Positions 1 through 8,448 of a stretch of DNA of 64,000 nucleotides are shown one piece after another. The stretch comes from Sulfitobacter mediterraneus (lineage in GTDB: Bacteria; Pseudomonadota; Alphaproteobacteria; Rhodobacterales; Rhodobacteraceae). Made by a program: the position numbers and the translations under genes. Under the pieces are notes generated by a model. The model saw nothing but the letters and a program-made list of their open reading frames with translations. It was not told where the DNA came from and made no database searches. The stretch spans positions 2,046,001-2,110,000 of the forward strand of contig NZ_CP069004.1 of assembly GCF_016801775.1 (NCBI RefSeq), written 5' to 3'. Position 1 is the first letter of the stretch. Each line of letters opens with the position of its first letter.

Positions 1-443
1 ACAGCCTCGGCAACCTCTGGCACAAATGTGCCGCCACATTGCTCTGCAGCCTCAACCGCATGGGCTTGCAGCCGGTCGCGCTGCACCCGTCCGGCATTGG
101 TGAATTCCGTCATCACCGGCAAGATCCGCGCCGCGCCCATTTCGGCGGCCTTTTCCACGATGAAATCGGTGCGGGCCTTTTTGATCGGGGCAAACATCAG
201 CCACAAATCGGGCGGCATCTGCAAATCCCGCGTCTGCGCGTCACAGGCCATCACGCCGCCCCGCTTGCCCGCCTCCATCACATCCGCCCGCCATTCGCCG
301 TCACGGCCATTGAACAACAAGACCTGCGCCCCAACAGCAAGCCGCATCACCCCAAAAAGGTAATGCGCCTGCGCTTTGTCCAAAGGAACCGATTGCCCCG
401 GCCCCAGTGGGTGATCTACATAAAGTCTGATTTTTGCACTCAT
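1..443 (-). CDS. rsmE: 16S rRNA (uracil-1498-N3)-methyltransferase RsmE, C-terminus cut by window edge
   Basis: The reading frame starts at the ATG at 443 and is open to the left edge, giving about 147 residues of the N-terminal part. The start MSAKIRLYVDHPLGPGQ, the segment HYLFGVMRLAVGAQVLLFNGRDGEW and the later EKAAEMGA(A)RILPVMTEFTN match the RsmE family, a SPOUT methyltransferase that methylates U1498 of 16S rRNA using SAM; the segment visible is the PUA-like domain and the first part of the SPOUT fold. It is divergent from ubiA, whose start is 12 bases away, an arrangement common in Rhodobacterales. The catalytic knot lies outside the window. Confidence 0.85.
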   Translation of the reverse strand, partial: MSAKIRLYVDHPLGPGQSVPLDKAQAHYLFGVMRLAVGAQVLLFNGRDGEWRADVMEAGKRGGVMACDAQTRDLQMPPDLWLMFAPIKKARTDFIVEKAAEMGAARILPVMTEFTNAGRVQRDRLQAHAVEAAEQCGGTFVPEVAEA

Positions 444-455
444 GGGCCAAGATAT

Positions 456-1430
456 ATGCAAGACCACCCGCCTTCGCCAGATGCACCGGACGATCAAACT
501 GTGGCAGACGCCGCCGCGGATAACTGGGTGGACAAATATGCGCCCTCCGCGGCCCGCCCCTATCTGCAGCTCAGCCGCGCAGATCGGCCCATCGGCACAT
601 GGCTCTTGTTGTTGCCGTGCTGGTGGGGGCTGACCCTGGCGATCCTGTTTGATCAATCCCCCCGCTGGGAGGATCTGTGGATCTTTGTCGGCTGCGGACT
701 GGGCGCTTGGCTGATGCGTGGCGCGGGCTGCACGTGGAATGACATCACCGACCGGAAATTTGACGCGCAGGTTGCCCGCACGCGGTCGCGGCCCATTCCG
801 TCGGGGCGTGTCACTGCGCGGCAAGCATTGGTCTGGATGTTTGCGCAGATCATTCTGGCCGCAATGATCCTCTTTACCTTCAACCACGCGGCCATCTCGC
901 TTGGCGTTTTGTCCCTGATCCCTGTGGTGGTCTACCCCTTTGCCAAGCGCTTTACATGGTGGCCGCAGGTGTTTCTGGGTATTGCCTTCAACTGGGGCGC
1001 ATTGCTGGTCTGGACCGCCCACACCGGAAGCCTCGGATCACCTGCCCTGTTGCTTTATGCCGCTGGCATCGCCTGGACGCTGTTCTACGATACGATCTAT
1101 GCCCACCAGGACACCGAAGATGACGCGCTGATCGGCGTCAAATCCACCGCCCGCCTGTTTGGCGAGAACACGTCACAATGGTTGCGCAGGTTCTTGATGG
1201 CCACTGTCGGCCTGATGGGACTGGCCGTGGTTTTTGCCGCTTTGCCCAATGCCTCCGTTCTGGCGATGGTTATTGCCCTTGCCGGACCTTGGGCGATGGG
1301 ATGGCATATGGCGTGGCAATTGCGCGGGCTCGACATCCATGATCCCGCAAAAATGCTGCAGCTTTTTCGCGTCAACCGCGATACCGGCATGATCCCGCTT
1401 GTGTTTTTTGCCGCAAGCCTGCTGGCGTGA
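456..1430 (+). CDS. ubiA: 4-hydroxybenzoate octaprenyltransferase (ubiquinone synthesis)
   Basis: A 324-residue membrane prenyltransferase that attaches the polyprenyl tail to 4-hydroxybenzoate in ubiquinone biosynthesis. The family signature is visible: RADRPIGTWLLLLPCWWGL near the N-terminus, then the Asp-rich GCTWNDITDRKFDAQVARTRSRP (NDxxDxxxD, first prenyl-pyrophosphate site) and later YDTIYAHQDTEDD (second site). About eight hydrophobic segments follow. The frame is open further upstream, but the ATG at 456 gives the usual family length and leaves room for the divergent rsmE start, so it was chosen. The next gene follows after 61 bases. Confidence 0.92.
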   Translation: MQDHPPSPDAPDDQTVADAAADNWVDKYAPSAARPYLQLSRADRPIGTWLLLLPCWWGLTLAILFDQSPRWEDLWIFVGCGLGAWLMRGAGCTWNDITDRKFDAQVARTRSRPIPSGRVTARQALVWMFAQIILAAMILFTFNHAAISLGVLSLIPVVVYPFAKRFTWWPQVFLGIAFNWGALLVWTAHTGSLGSPALLLYAAGIAWTLFYDTIYAHQDTEDDALIGVKSTARLFGENTSQWLRRFLMATVGLMGLAVVFAALPNASVLAMVIALAGPWAMGWHMAWQLRGLDIHDPAKMLQLFRVNRDTGMIPLVFFAASLLA

Positions 1431-1491
1431 TTGCACCCCCGCGCCTGCGGGCGTATCAAAGGCTGACCTTGAACTGTACAGAAGTTGACGC

Positions 1492-3399
1492 ATGCGCCTG
1501 TCCGCTCTTTTGATCATCAGCCTGACGTTTACCGCCGCGGCGGTTGTTTCGCTGGTTGCCGCCAACTTTTCCGTAAAACTGATCGAGGAATCCTCCGAAA
1601 TTGGCGTGCGCGATGCGCTGGATGCCAATTCAATGACCTGGGCTGAAGTGCAGGCGGACGGGCTGCAAGTCACGCTTTCGGGTATTGCCCCAACAGAGGC
1701 GATCCGCTTTCACGCGCTGACCACCGCGGGATCTATAGTCGATGCAGCACGCGTCATCGACGAGATGGAGGTCGAAGCGCAAGCCGCCATCGCGCCTCCG
1801 CGCTTTTCTGCCGAAGTCCTGCGCAACGACAGCGGTATTTCCATCATCGGCCTGGTGCCCACAAGCACGGACCGCGCCGCCACGGTCAAGCGGTTTACAA
1901 AAGTGGCCGGGGACGCCGAAGTCACCGATCTGCTTGAGGCGGCTGATTACCCTGCCCCGCCCGGTTGGGAAGAGGCATTGGCCTTTGCGATCAACGCCAT
2001 TGCCCAATTGCCCCGCGCCAAGGCGTCAGTAGAGGCAGGCCATGTGTCGATCACCGCCATCTCCGACAGCCCGGAGGCCAAAGCCGCAATCGAGGCCAAG
2101 CTGCGCCGTGCCGCGCCGCCAAGTTTGACCCTGGTCTTGGACATCGCCGCGCCGCGCCCGGTGATCACGCCTTTTGCCCTGCGCTTTGGCATTGACGAAA
2201 ACGGCGCCCGTTTTGATGCCTGTTCTGCCGACACCGAAGAGGCCCGGATCCGCATTCTGGCGGCAGGCACCCGCGCTGGTGTCAGCGGCACCGCCCGTTG
2301 CACCGTTGGCCTTGGCGTGCCGAGCCCCAATTGGGCCAAGGCCGTTACGCAGGCCATCGACGCCGTGCAGCGGCTTGAGGGCGGCTCAGTCACATTTGCC
2401 GACGCTGACATCACACTTGTTGCCTTGCCCGGCTCCGATCAGGCCCAATTCGACCGCGTGGTCGGAGAGCTTGAAACCAGCCTGCCAGAGGTATTTGCCT
2501 TGCGGGCCAAGCTGCCCAAATTGGAAGACCCCAATGCCGGCCCGCCCGAATTCACCGCGACTCTCAGCCCTGAGGGCCAAGTACAACTGCGCGGCCGGGT
2601 CAGCGATCAAACCCTGCGTGAACTGGCCGACAGCTATGCCAAGGCGCGGTTCGGCTCTGACAAAGTTTACACAGCCGCCCGGATCGCCGAAAACCTGCCT
2701 GGCGATTGGACGCCGCGCGTCTTGACCGGCCTTGAGGCGCTTGCCGCGCTTAACAACGGCGCAGTGACGGTCACGCCGGATAGCCTTTCGGTGACGGGCA
2801 ATACCGGCAACCCGGATGCAAGCACCGAGATTGCCTCGCTCTTGTCGGACAAACTTGGCGAAGGGGCGGATTACAAGATTGACGTGACCTATCAGGAAAA
2901 ACTGGACCCGGTGCTGGGCCTGCCCACTCCGGATGAGTGCGAGGCCGAGATTGGCGAAGTGCTGAAGGTTGGCAAGATCAACTTTGAGCCTGGCAGCGCG
3001 ACCATTGACGCCTCCGCCCTTGGCACGATGGATGATATCGCAGAAATTCTGAAACGCTGCGGCGATCTGCCATTGGAAATCCAAGGACACACGGACAGCC
3101 AGGGCCGCGAAAGCATGAACCTCGCCCTGAGCCAAAGCCGGGCGGAATCGGTCCTGAACGAATTGCGCGCGCGCCGTGTTTTGACCGGCTCTTTCACCGC
3201 CAAGGGCTATGGTGAGGCCACTCCCATCGCCGACAACAAGACGGAGGCGGGCCGTGAAGAGAACCGGCGCATTGAATTCAAGCTGATCCGCCCCGATACC
3301 GTCGCCATTCCCGAAGAAACAACGCTGGAAAGTGTCGCGGAATCGGGCGATACACCGGAAGCATCCGACGCAGAAGGCACATCCGATGAGCAGAACTGA
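1492..3399 (+). CDS. OmpA-family outer-membrane/peptidoglycan-binding protein
   Basis: A 635-residue envelope protein. Residues 1-25 form a hydrophobic signal or anchor. The centre (about 30-480) has repeated sequence of alternating strands and helices resembling several BON-like units, with phrases such as ADGLQVTLSGIAPTEAIRF and ISIIGLVPTSTDRA. The C-terminal domain, about residues 490-600, is a typical OmpA peptidoglycan-binding module: FEPGSATID, EIQGHTDSQG and LALSQSRAESVLNELRARRV, ending in an acidic tail. It probably anchors the cell envelope to peptidoglycan. It overlaps the next small membrane gene by 14 bases, so the two are likely translated together. Confidence 0.8.
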   Translation: MRLSALLIISLTFTAAAVVSLVAANFSVKLIEESSEIGVRDALDANSMTWAEVQADGLQVTLSGIAPTEAIRFHALTTAGSIVDAARVIDEMEVEAQAAIAPPRFSAEVLRNDSGISIIGLVPTSTDRAATVKRFTKVAGDAEVTDLLEAADYPAPPGWEEALAFAINAIAQLPRAKASVEAGHVSITAISDSPEAKAAIEAKLRRAAPPSLTLVLDIAAPRPVITPFALRFGIDENGARFDACSADTEEARIRILAAGTRAGVSGTARCTVGLGVPSPNWAKAVTQAIDAVQRLEGGSVTFADADITLVALPGSDQAQFDRVVGELETSLPEVFALRAKLPKLEDPNAGPPEFTATLSPEGQVQLRGRVSDQTLRELADSYAKARFGSDKVYTAARIAENLPGDWTPRVLTGLEALAALNNGAVTVTPDSLSVTGNTGNPDASTEIASLLSDKLGEGADYKIDVTYQEKLDPVLGLPTPDECEAEIGEVLKVGKINFEPGSATIDASALGTMDDIAEILKRCGDLPLEIQGHTDSQGRESMNLALSQSRAESVLNELRARRVLTGSFTAKGYGEATPIADNKTEAGREENRRIEFKLIRPDTVAIPEETTLESVAESGDTPEASDAEGTSDEQN

Positions 3400-3712
3400 A
3401 TTTGTCCTCGCCACCGCGATTATTCTTTTTGTTGCGTTTTGTCTGGGCTGGTTTGCCAATTGGCTTTTGCACCGCTTCACCCGCGTGGCCGCCGGTGATG
3501 TCGAACAGCTAGACCGGATGAGCCAGGAACTGCACGAAGCCGAAGAGACCCGCGATCAGGCGATCACGTATCTGCAGCAACGTGAGGCAGAACTGACCAA
3601 CCAACTGTCACAGACAGAGGCCGAATTGCGGGCCGCAATGGACGGATTGCGCGATGCCCGGCACGAAGCAGAAGAAATGCGCGCCTATATTGATCGCCAG
3701 AAGGGCGCCTGA
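3386..3712 (+). CDS. Small single-pass membrane protein with coiled coil
   Basis: A 108-residue protein of unknown function. The ATG at 3386, inside the end of the OmpA-family gene, starts MSRTEFVLATAIILFVAFC, a transmembrane helix at about residues 5-27, followed by a long charged helix rich in Glu, Gln and Arg (about 35-105) that reads as a coiled coil. The frame is open further upstream, but that extension would lie entirely within the preceding coding sequence and lacks membrane character. The 14-base overlap with the OmpA-family gene suggests a partner role in the envelope. Homologues are common next to this OmpA gene in roseobacters, as far as I recall; the function is not known. Confidence 0.75.
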   Translation: MSRTEFVLATAIILFVAFCLGWFANWLLHRFTRVAAGDVEQLDRMSQELHEAEETRDQAITYLQQREAELTNQLSQTEAELRAAMDGLRDARHEAEEMRAYIDRQKGA

Positions 3713-3758
3713 GCGCAGCACCGCTGACGCGCACCACAGCCATCCGATCAGGGCAGTT

Positions 3759-4217
3759 TCACTTGATCAGTCTTTTCTGCACTTCCGGGTCAGGAACAAA
3801 ACACAGGTTCGCCGTTCCGAACCAGCGATACCGGTTGCGCGCTACAAATCGGTAAAGGAGGTTCCGCACTGGACGGGGCAGAATCAGAACAACGCTTAAG
3901 CTGCGCCAAATACCACCGAGTCGCCGTCCAACACGCGCCAGCGCTTCCAACGAGGAATAGGCGCGCCCGTCTTCCAGAAAAAGCCAAGAATTTGAATCTT
4001 CCGGGTCGAGGCCATAATGCCGCATCAATGCAGCGCCCAGATCCGATTGCAGAGGGATAATGCGAAATGCGCCTTGATGATCATTGTGCGCAATCCACAT
4101 AGCACCACGTGCGCAAAGGGCACAGTTTGCGTCCATGACACAGACTGGCCCCTCATCAGAAAACGCCGGGATTTCCGGCGCATCCCGATAGGAAATTTGA
4201 GTGTTTCTTAATGTCAT
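3759..4217 (-). CDS. DCC-family thiol-disulfide oxidoreductase (DUF393)
   Basis: About 152 residues. The DCC family is recognised by DANCALCARGAMWIAHND, a CxxC pair in a thioredoxin-like setting, followed by the conserved block IIPLQSDLGAALMRHYGLDPEDSNSWLF (given here in part) and the C-terminal RPVRNLLYRFVARNRYRWFG. Members are presumed redox proteins but substrates are not established. A longer start at 4256 is open, but it falls inside the stem of the hairpin I assign as the terminator of the upstream universal stress gene, so the ATG at 4217 (MTLRNTQI) is preferred. It converges with the coiled-coil membrane gene, 46 bases away. Confidence 0.8.
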   Translation of the reverse strand: MTLRNTQISYRDAPEIPAFSDEGPVCVMDANCALCARGAMWIAHNDHQGAFRIIPLQSDLGAALMRHYGLDPEDSNSWLFLEDGRAYSSLEALARVGRRLGGIWRSLSVVLILPRPVRNLLYRFVARNRYRWFGTANLCFVPDPEVQKRLIK

Positions 4218-4251
4218 GGCCGCACATGTGCCGTGCATGATCGCAAAAATC

Positions 4252-4268
4252 AACAACTTTTGGTTGTT
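4252..4268 (-). terminator. AT-rich stem-loop behind the universal stress gene
   Basis: AACAAC and GTTGTT (4252-4257 and 4263-4268) pair around a 5-base loop. Read on the minus strand the stem is followed by GATTTTT, which fits an intrinsic terminator for the universal stress protein gene ending at 4306. The stem is only 6 bp and AT-rich, so it may be weak. Confidence 0.4.
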
Positions 4269-4305
4269 TTCTATTTGGCAACTGCAAGACTAACGGTTGG
4301 CGGGG

Positions 4306-4752
4306 TCAAGCGACCGTCAAACAGGCACATTTCGCATGATGTGCCACATGGGCCGATGTGCTGCCCATCATCAGAGCGGTCAAATTGCCCAAGCCGCGGC
4401 GCCCAGTCACAATCAGGTCTGCGCCAACCGCATTGGCGCAATCCAGCATATCATGGGCCGGATCACCGCCGCCCACATGTGGCGTCAGCTTGGGACCACC
4501 CGCCGCGTCAGCAACGGCTTGCGCCTGCGCGAACACTTTGTCAGAGGCTTCTTTGATCTCTTCGGGTTTGGGCATGGTCGTCGCCACATGATAGCCCGCT
4601 ACAGCACCCAGTGCGAAAGCAACCGTTTCATGTACCGGCGTATGCGACAGATGCACTGCTGAGCCGTATTTCTGTGCGAGGTCGCAGGCCACTTTCAATG
4701 CATTTTTCGACGGCTCGGACCCGTCAAAACCGACTACGATATTGCTAAACAT
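4306..4752 (-). CDS. Universal stress protein (UspA family, ATP-binding type)
   Basis: A 148-residue single-domain universal stress protein. It begins MFSNIVVGFDGSEPSKNAL, with the family's early Asp (VVGFDGS), and carries the ATP-binding signature GRRGLGNLTALMMGST (G-2x-G-9x-G-S) near the C-terminus. Members bind ATP and help cells survive starvation, stress or oxygen limitation. The start is preceded by AAGGGAGATGAG. A perfect FNR box lies 59-72 bases upstream of the start, so expression under low oxygen is likely. The gene stands alone between the DCC gene and moaE. Confidence 0.88.
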   Translation of the reverse strand: MFSNIVVGFDGSEPSKNALKVACDLAQKYGSAVHLSHTPVHETVAFALGAVAGYHVATTMPKPEEIKEASDKVFAQAQAVADAAGGPKLTPHVGGGDPAHDMLDCANAVGADLIVTGRRGLGNLTALMMGSTSAHVAHHAKCACLTVA

Positions 4753-4810
4753 ATCTCATCTCCCTTTTGATCTGTTGTCATAAGTATGCCGCAAGAAAGG
4801 CCGCATCACC

Positions 4811-4824
4811 TTGATCCACATCAA
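4811..4824 (-). promoter_or_regulatory. Perfect FNR/NarR-type box upstream of the universal stress gene
   Basis: TTGATCCACATCAA matches the TTGAT-N4-ATCAA consensus in both half-sites. Its centre is about 65 bases before the start codon of the universal stress gene (4752), which fits an activator site at about -41.5 with a short leader. No other gene starts nearby on this strand. Confidence 0.7.
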
Positions 4825-4860
4825 CAGAGATTTACCATATATATTTCAGGTACTTGCGCC

Positions 4861-5304
4861 TTACCAACGACCAAGTGCGTCCTCGTCTTCATCCTTTGAC
4901 GCAACCCAATCAGCCCCCTGCGCGGTGACTTCACGCTTCCAGAACGGGGCGCGCGATTTGAGGTAATCCATCAAGAACTCCGCCGCCTCAAATGCATCCT
5001 TGCGATGCCGCGCGGCGGTTGCAACCATCATGATCATTTCACCGGGGTACAGCGGCCCGTAGCGGTGGATCACCAGAACATCCCCCAGCGAAAACCGTTC
5101 AACAGCCGTCTGGGCCATCTCGCGCAGGGCGCTTTCGGTCATTCCGGGGTAATGTTCGATTTCCATGACCTTGAGCGGATCATCCGGCAGGTCACGCACA
5201 ACACCGGTAAAGGTCACAATCGCGCCCATATCGGAGCGGCCCTGCGCAAAGTCCGTGCTTTCCTTGCCCAGATCAAACGGCGCTTCCTGAACCGAGATAC
5301 GCAT
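4861..5304 (-). CDS. moaE: Molybdopterin synthase catalytic (large) subunit
   Basis: A 147-residue MoaE, the large subunit of molybdopterin synthase, which receives sulfur from the MoaD thiocarboxylate and converts cyclic pyranopterin monophosphate to molybdopterin. Family residues are visible: GAIVTFTGVVRD, MEIEHYPGMTE, HRYGPLYPGE, ARHRKDAF, and the active-site lysine region LKSRAPFWKRE. It lies 3 bases downstream of moaD, so the two subunits are made together. It supplies cofactor for the nitrate reductase and formate dehydrogenase encoded further right. Confidence 0.94.
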   Translation of the reverse strand: MRISVQEAPFDLGKESTDFAQGRSDMGAIVTFTGVVRDLPDDPLKVMEIEHYPGMTESALREMAQTAVERFSLGDVLVIHRYGPLYPGEMIMMVATAARHRKDAFEAAEFLMDYLKSRAPFWKREVTAQGADWVASKDEDEDALGRW

Positions 5305-5307
5305 CCG

Positions 5308-5553
5308 TCAGCCGCCTGTCATCGGCGGGAAAAAGGCCACTTCGCGCACACCATCCAGCGGGGCGTCAAAATCTGCCAAGGTCTGATCGACCGCAACGCG
5401 CAGCGCGGTCAGATCAGAGAACGCCAGATCATATCGGTCTTCACGAGCCCGCAGTTCGGCGACGAGATCCGCAACCGTCCGGGCCTCGGTTTCGATCTTT
5501 TCGCGCGGCAGGCCAATGCGTTCGCGGACCCATGCGAAATACAAAACGTCCAT
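5308..5553 (-). CDS. moaD: Molybdopterin synthase sulfur-carrier (small) subunit
   Basis: An 81-residue ubiquitin-like sulfur carrier. It ends in FFPPMTGG, the C-terminal Gly-Gly that is adenylated and thiocarboxylated before sulfur transfer to the dithiolene of molybdopterin in MoaE. The N-terminus MDVLYFAWVRERIG is typical. The start overlaps the stop of pgsA (TAATG), and moaE follows within 3 bases, giving a pgsA-moaD-moaE transcription unit. Confidence 0.93.
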   Translation of the reverse strand: MDVLYFAWVRERIGLPREKIETEARTVADLVAELRAREDRYDLAFSDLTALRVAVDQTLADFDAPLDGVREVAFFPPMTGG

Positions 5554-6218
5554 TATTGCCCCTCCCGAAGATGCGGCAGCGCCTTGCGCAGATAGTCAAA
5601 TCCAGTGATCGCCGTCAGCGCCGCAGCGATCCACAGCAGCCAAAGACCAAGCCATCCGGCCCACTCCATACCTTCCAGCTTCCAGCGCAGGCCGAGTACA
5701 TCCTCTTCTTCACCGTTCAGCACCGCATCTATCATGGCTTCATCCATGCCAAATACGGACATGCCGAGGTAATGCTCAAACACCCCTTGGGCAAAGAGCA
5801 CGGTGATCGCGGTCATCTGAAAGGTCGTCTTCCATTTGGCCAACTGCGTGACCTTCAGCGTCCCCGCCACATCGCCAAGGAATTCGCGCAGGCCCGAGAC
5901 AAACACCTCCCTAAACAAGATCACGGTGGAGGGCAGGATCAGCCAGGGCGACCAGCTTGAGAATGCAATGATCACCATCAGCGCGATGACCACCATCGCT
6001 TTGTCCGCGATCGGGTCAAGCATTGCGCCCAGTTTGGTTTCCTGTTTCCACGCCCGCGCCAGATAGCCGTCAAACCAATCTGTGATCGCCGCAGACAGGA
6101 ACAGGATCAGCGCGAACCAATCCGCATAGGGCCGGGTGAAATACAAAAACATCACCGCGACGCCGGGCGCAGCGACCAGACGCAAGACAGTCAGGATATT
6201 GGGCAGATTCCACTTCAT
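5553..6218 (-). CDS. pgsA: CDP-diacylglycerol--glycerol-3-phosphate 3-phosphatidyltransferase
   Basis: A 221-residue integral membrane enzyme that makes phosphatidylglycerol phosphate, the committed step to phosphatidylglycerol and cardiolipin. The CDP-alcohol phosphotransferase signature D-G-x2-A-R-x8-G-x3-D-x3-D is present as DGYLARAWKQETKLGAMLD followed by PIADK. The start MKWNLPNILTVLRL is the standard family opening. The protein is slightly longer than average because of an insert around residues 155-185 (MDEAMIDAVLNGEEEDVLG). It lies between uvrC and moaD, as in many Rhodobacterales. Confidence 0.93.
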   Translation of the reverse strand: MKWNLPNILTVLRLVAAPGVAVMFLYFTRPYADWFALILFLSAAITDWFDGYLARAWKQETKLGAMLDPIADKAMVVIALMVIIAFSSWSPWLILPSTVILFREVFVSGLREFLGDVAGTLKVTQLAKWKTTFQMTAITVLFAQGVFEHYLGMSVFGMDEAMIDAVLNGEEEDVLGLRWKLEGMEWAGWLGLWLLWIAAALTAITGFDYLRKALPHLREGQ

Positions 6219-6294
6219 GTCGGCACCCTACAGTGACCTTTCGGGACGTAAAAGCATCAAGATTGCCGCAAAGGCAGCCAATGGCCCCGCGCCG

Positions 6295-8160
6295 CTACCC
6301 GCGTTCATGGAAATAGGCGTAAATCGTTTCGGCCAAAGCGTCAGAAACACCATCAACGGCCTTGAGATCGCTTAACGCTGCGCGGCCAACCGCCTTGGCA
6401 GAGCCAAAATGCGCAAGCAGCGCCCGTTTGCGGGCCGCACCCACGCCGGGCACATCATCAAGCGGTGTCGCGCCAACGGCCTTGGCCCGTTTGGCGCGGT
6501 GCGTGCCAATAGCGAAACGGTGCGCTTCATCCCGCATCCGCTGCACAAAGTACAACACCGGATCATTATGGCGCAGGGCCATCGGGCGTTTGCCGACACG
6601 GTGGAATTCTTCCTTGCCAGCATCGCGGTCTACACCTTTGGCCACGCCCACCATCGGAATATCCTCAACCCCGTATTCGCGCATGATGGAGGCAACCGCA
6701 CTAACCTGACCTGCCCCGCCATCAATCAAAAGCAGATCCGGCCACATGCCCTGACTGCGATCGGGATCTTCCTTGATCAGCCGCTTGAACCGGCGGGTCA
6801 GAACCTCTTTCATCATGCCAAAATCATCACCGGGGGTCAGTTCATCACCGCGAATGTTGAATTTGCGGTATTGGTTTTTCATGAAGCCGTCCGGCCCCGC
6901 CACGATCATGCCGCCGACCGCATTGGTCCCTTGGATGTGCGAGTTATCATAGACCTCAATCCGCTGTGGCGGCTCGGGCAGATCAAAGGCATCCATCAAT
7001 CCTTGCAAGAGTTTCGTTTGCGTCGCTGTCTCCGCCATCTTGCGGGCCAGCGATTCTCGCGCGTTGCGCAATGCACCATCGACCAGCTCTGCCTTTTCCC
7101 CGCGTTTGGGAACGAGCAACTCAACCTTGCGGCCAAGCTTACCTGTAAGGGCATCCGCCATGAGATCGGGATTCTCAATTTCGTTGCTGAGGATCAATTG
7201 GCGCGGTGGCTCGCGGGTGTCGTAAAACTGACCAATGAATGCTTCCAACACCTCAGCTGCATCGACATCAGCGCCAACGCGCGGATAATAATCACGGTTG
7301 CCCCAGTTTTGATTGGCGCGAATGAAAAACACCTGAACACAGGCCTGTCCGCTGTCCATATGCAGCGCAATGATATCAGCCTCAGACACACCTTTGGGGT
7401 TGATGCCCTGCGCAGTCTGCACCTGCGTCAACGCTTTGATCCGGTCCCGGAGCGCGGCCGCCCGTTCAAACTCCATTGCCTCGGAGGCCGCGGACATCTC
7501 TGAAGCCAGCCGCGCCTGAATATCGGTGGTCTTGCCGGACAGAAACCTTTCTGCATCCCGCACCGTCTGGCGGTATTCCTCTGGGCTGATCTTACCCACG
7601 CACGGGGCCGAACACCGCTTGATCTGATGTTGCAGGCAGGGGCGTGTCCGGCTTTCAAACATCGCGTTGGAACAATCGCGCAGCAAGAATACCCGCTGCA
7701 ACTGGTTCAGGGTACGATTGACCGCGCCGGCGCTGGCAAAGGGACCATAATAACTGCCCTTCTCCTTTTTCGCACCGCGATGCTTTTTGATCTGCGGATA
7801 GTCGTGATCCGCTGTTACCAGAATATTGGGGAAGCTTTTGTCATCGCGCAACAGCACGTTGAATTTCGGTTTAAGCTGTTTGATCAGGTTCTGCTCAAGC
7901 AGCAGCGCTTCGGTTTCTGTCTTGGTGGTCAGAAACATCATCGAGGCGGTATTGGCGATCATCCGCGAAATGCGCCCCGAATGGCCAGTGGGCCGGGCAT
8001 AACTGCTGACCCGCGCCCGCAGATTTCGGGCTTTGCCAACATAAAGAACACGGCTTTCGCTATCGAGCATGCGGTAAACGCCGGGCGATGCGTCGATGGT
8101 CTTCAGATACCCCTGAATGACCTCATTTCCAGTTTTTGGAATGTCCGATTCGCTGTTCAT
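6295..8160 (-). CDS. uvrC: Excinuclease ABC subunit C
   Basis: A 621-residue nucleotide excision repair nuclease that makes both incisions around a lesion bound by UvrB. Domains in order: GIY-YIG endonuclease at about 25-105 (SPGVYRMLDSESRVLYVGKARNLRARV), Cys-rich region about 155-185 (CLQHQIKRCSAPC), UVR/UvrB-binding helix pair about 215-250, RNase H-like endonuclease about 390-545 with IEVYDNSHIQG and LLLIDGGAGQV, and helix-hairpin-helix repeats at the C-terminus (LDDVPGVGAARKRALLAHFG). Length is normal. A 76-base gap separates it from pgsA; its promoter must lie in the AT-rich 8161-8448 interval. Confidence 0.96.
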   Translation of the reverse strand: MNSESDIPKTGNEVIQGYLKTIDASPGVYRMLDSESRVLYVGKARNLRARVSSYARPTGHSGRISRMIANTASMMFLTTKTETEALLLEQNLIKQLKPKFNVLLRDDKSFPNILVTADHDYPQIKKHRGAKKEKGSYYGPFASAGAVNRTLNQLQRVFLLRDCSNAMFESRTRPCLQHQIKRCSAPCVGKISPEEYRQTVRDAERFLSGKTTDIQARLASEMSAASEAMEFERAAALRDRIKALTQVQTAQGINPKGVSEADIIALHMDSGQACVQVFFIRANQNWGNRDYYPRVGADVDAAEVLEAFIGQFYDTREPPRQLILSNEIENPDLMADALTGKLGRKVELLVPKRGEKAELVDGALRNARESLARKMAETATQTKLLQGLMDAFDLPEPPQRIEVYDNSHIQGTNAVGGMIVAGPDGFMKNQYRKFNIRGDELTPGDDFGMMKEVLTRRFKRLIKEDPDRSQGMWPDLLLIDGGAGQVSAVASIMREYGVEDIPMVGVAKGVDRDAGKEEFHRVGKRPMALRHNDPVLYFVQRMRDEAHRFAIGTHRAKRAKAVGATPLDDVPGVGAARKRALLAHFGSAKAVGRAALSDLKAVDGVSDALAETIYAYFHERG

Positions 8161-8448
8161 TGGTTCCGCCTGATTCTTAGCCTTTGCTGCAACACGGAGC
8201 CACAGTTAACAAGTGTGAACATACCCACGGAACTTGTGGATAAGTCTGATGATAACTTCTGATCAACGTGGTTTTCTCTTTGTTTTCGGCAGGGTTCGTT
8301 GATTTGCCTAAAAAATAGGCACTATAATAAAGCACTGTTTTTATTGATTATTTTTTTGACCACTCGTCCAAATTATTGAAATCGCTTGATTTTCGCAACA
8401 AAACTGCAATCTTTGCGTGTCCGGTGCAGAACTTTGCCGCCGCTGCGG
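8161..8448. other. AT-rich intergenic region with a DnaA-type box and a small inverted repeat
   Basis: This gap between uvrC and the SDR gene is far more AT-rich than its surroundings, mainly 8281-8400. It holds TGTGGATAA at 8235-8243, a perfect DnaA box on the minus strand, and GCCTA-5-TAGGC at 8306-8320. No convincing protein is seen. It must contain the uvrC promoter on the minus strand. Confidence 0.5.
8299..8328 (+). promoter_or_regulatory. Consensus-like sigma-70 promoter pointing right with no gene behind it
   Basis: TTGATT (8299-8304) and a perfect TATAAT (8323-8328) are separated by 18 bases. It faces the 3' end of the minus-strand SDR gene, so it would make either a small RNA or antisense RNA. 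It could be a chance match in AT-rich DNA. Confidence 0.3.

Noticed and set aside
1431..1491. Short GC hairpin (CCCGC / GCGGG) between ubiA and the OmpA-family gene
   Set aside because: The stem is 5 bp, with no T-run after it; too weak to call a terminator.
2386..3480. Open frame of 364 codons on the minus strand opposite the OmpA-family gene
   Set aside because: The plus strand holds a clear OmpA C-terminal domain; the minus product is Arg/Ala/Phe-rich and featureless.
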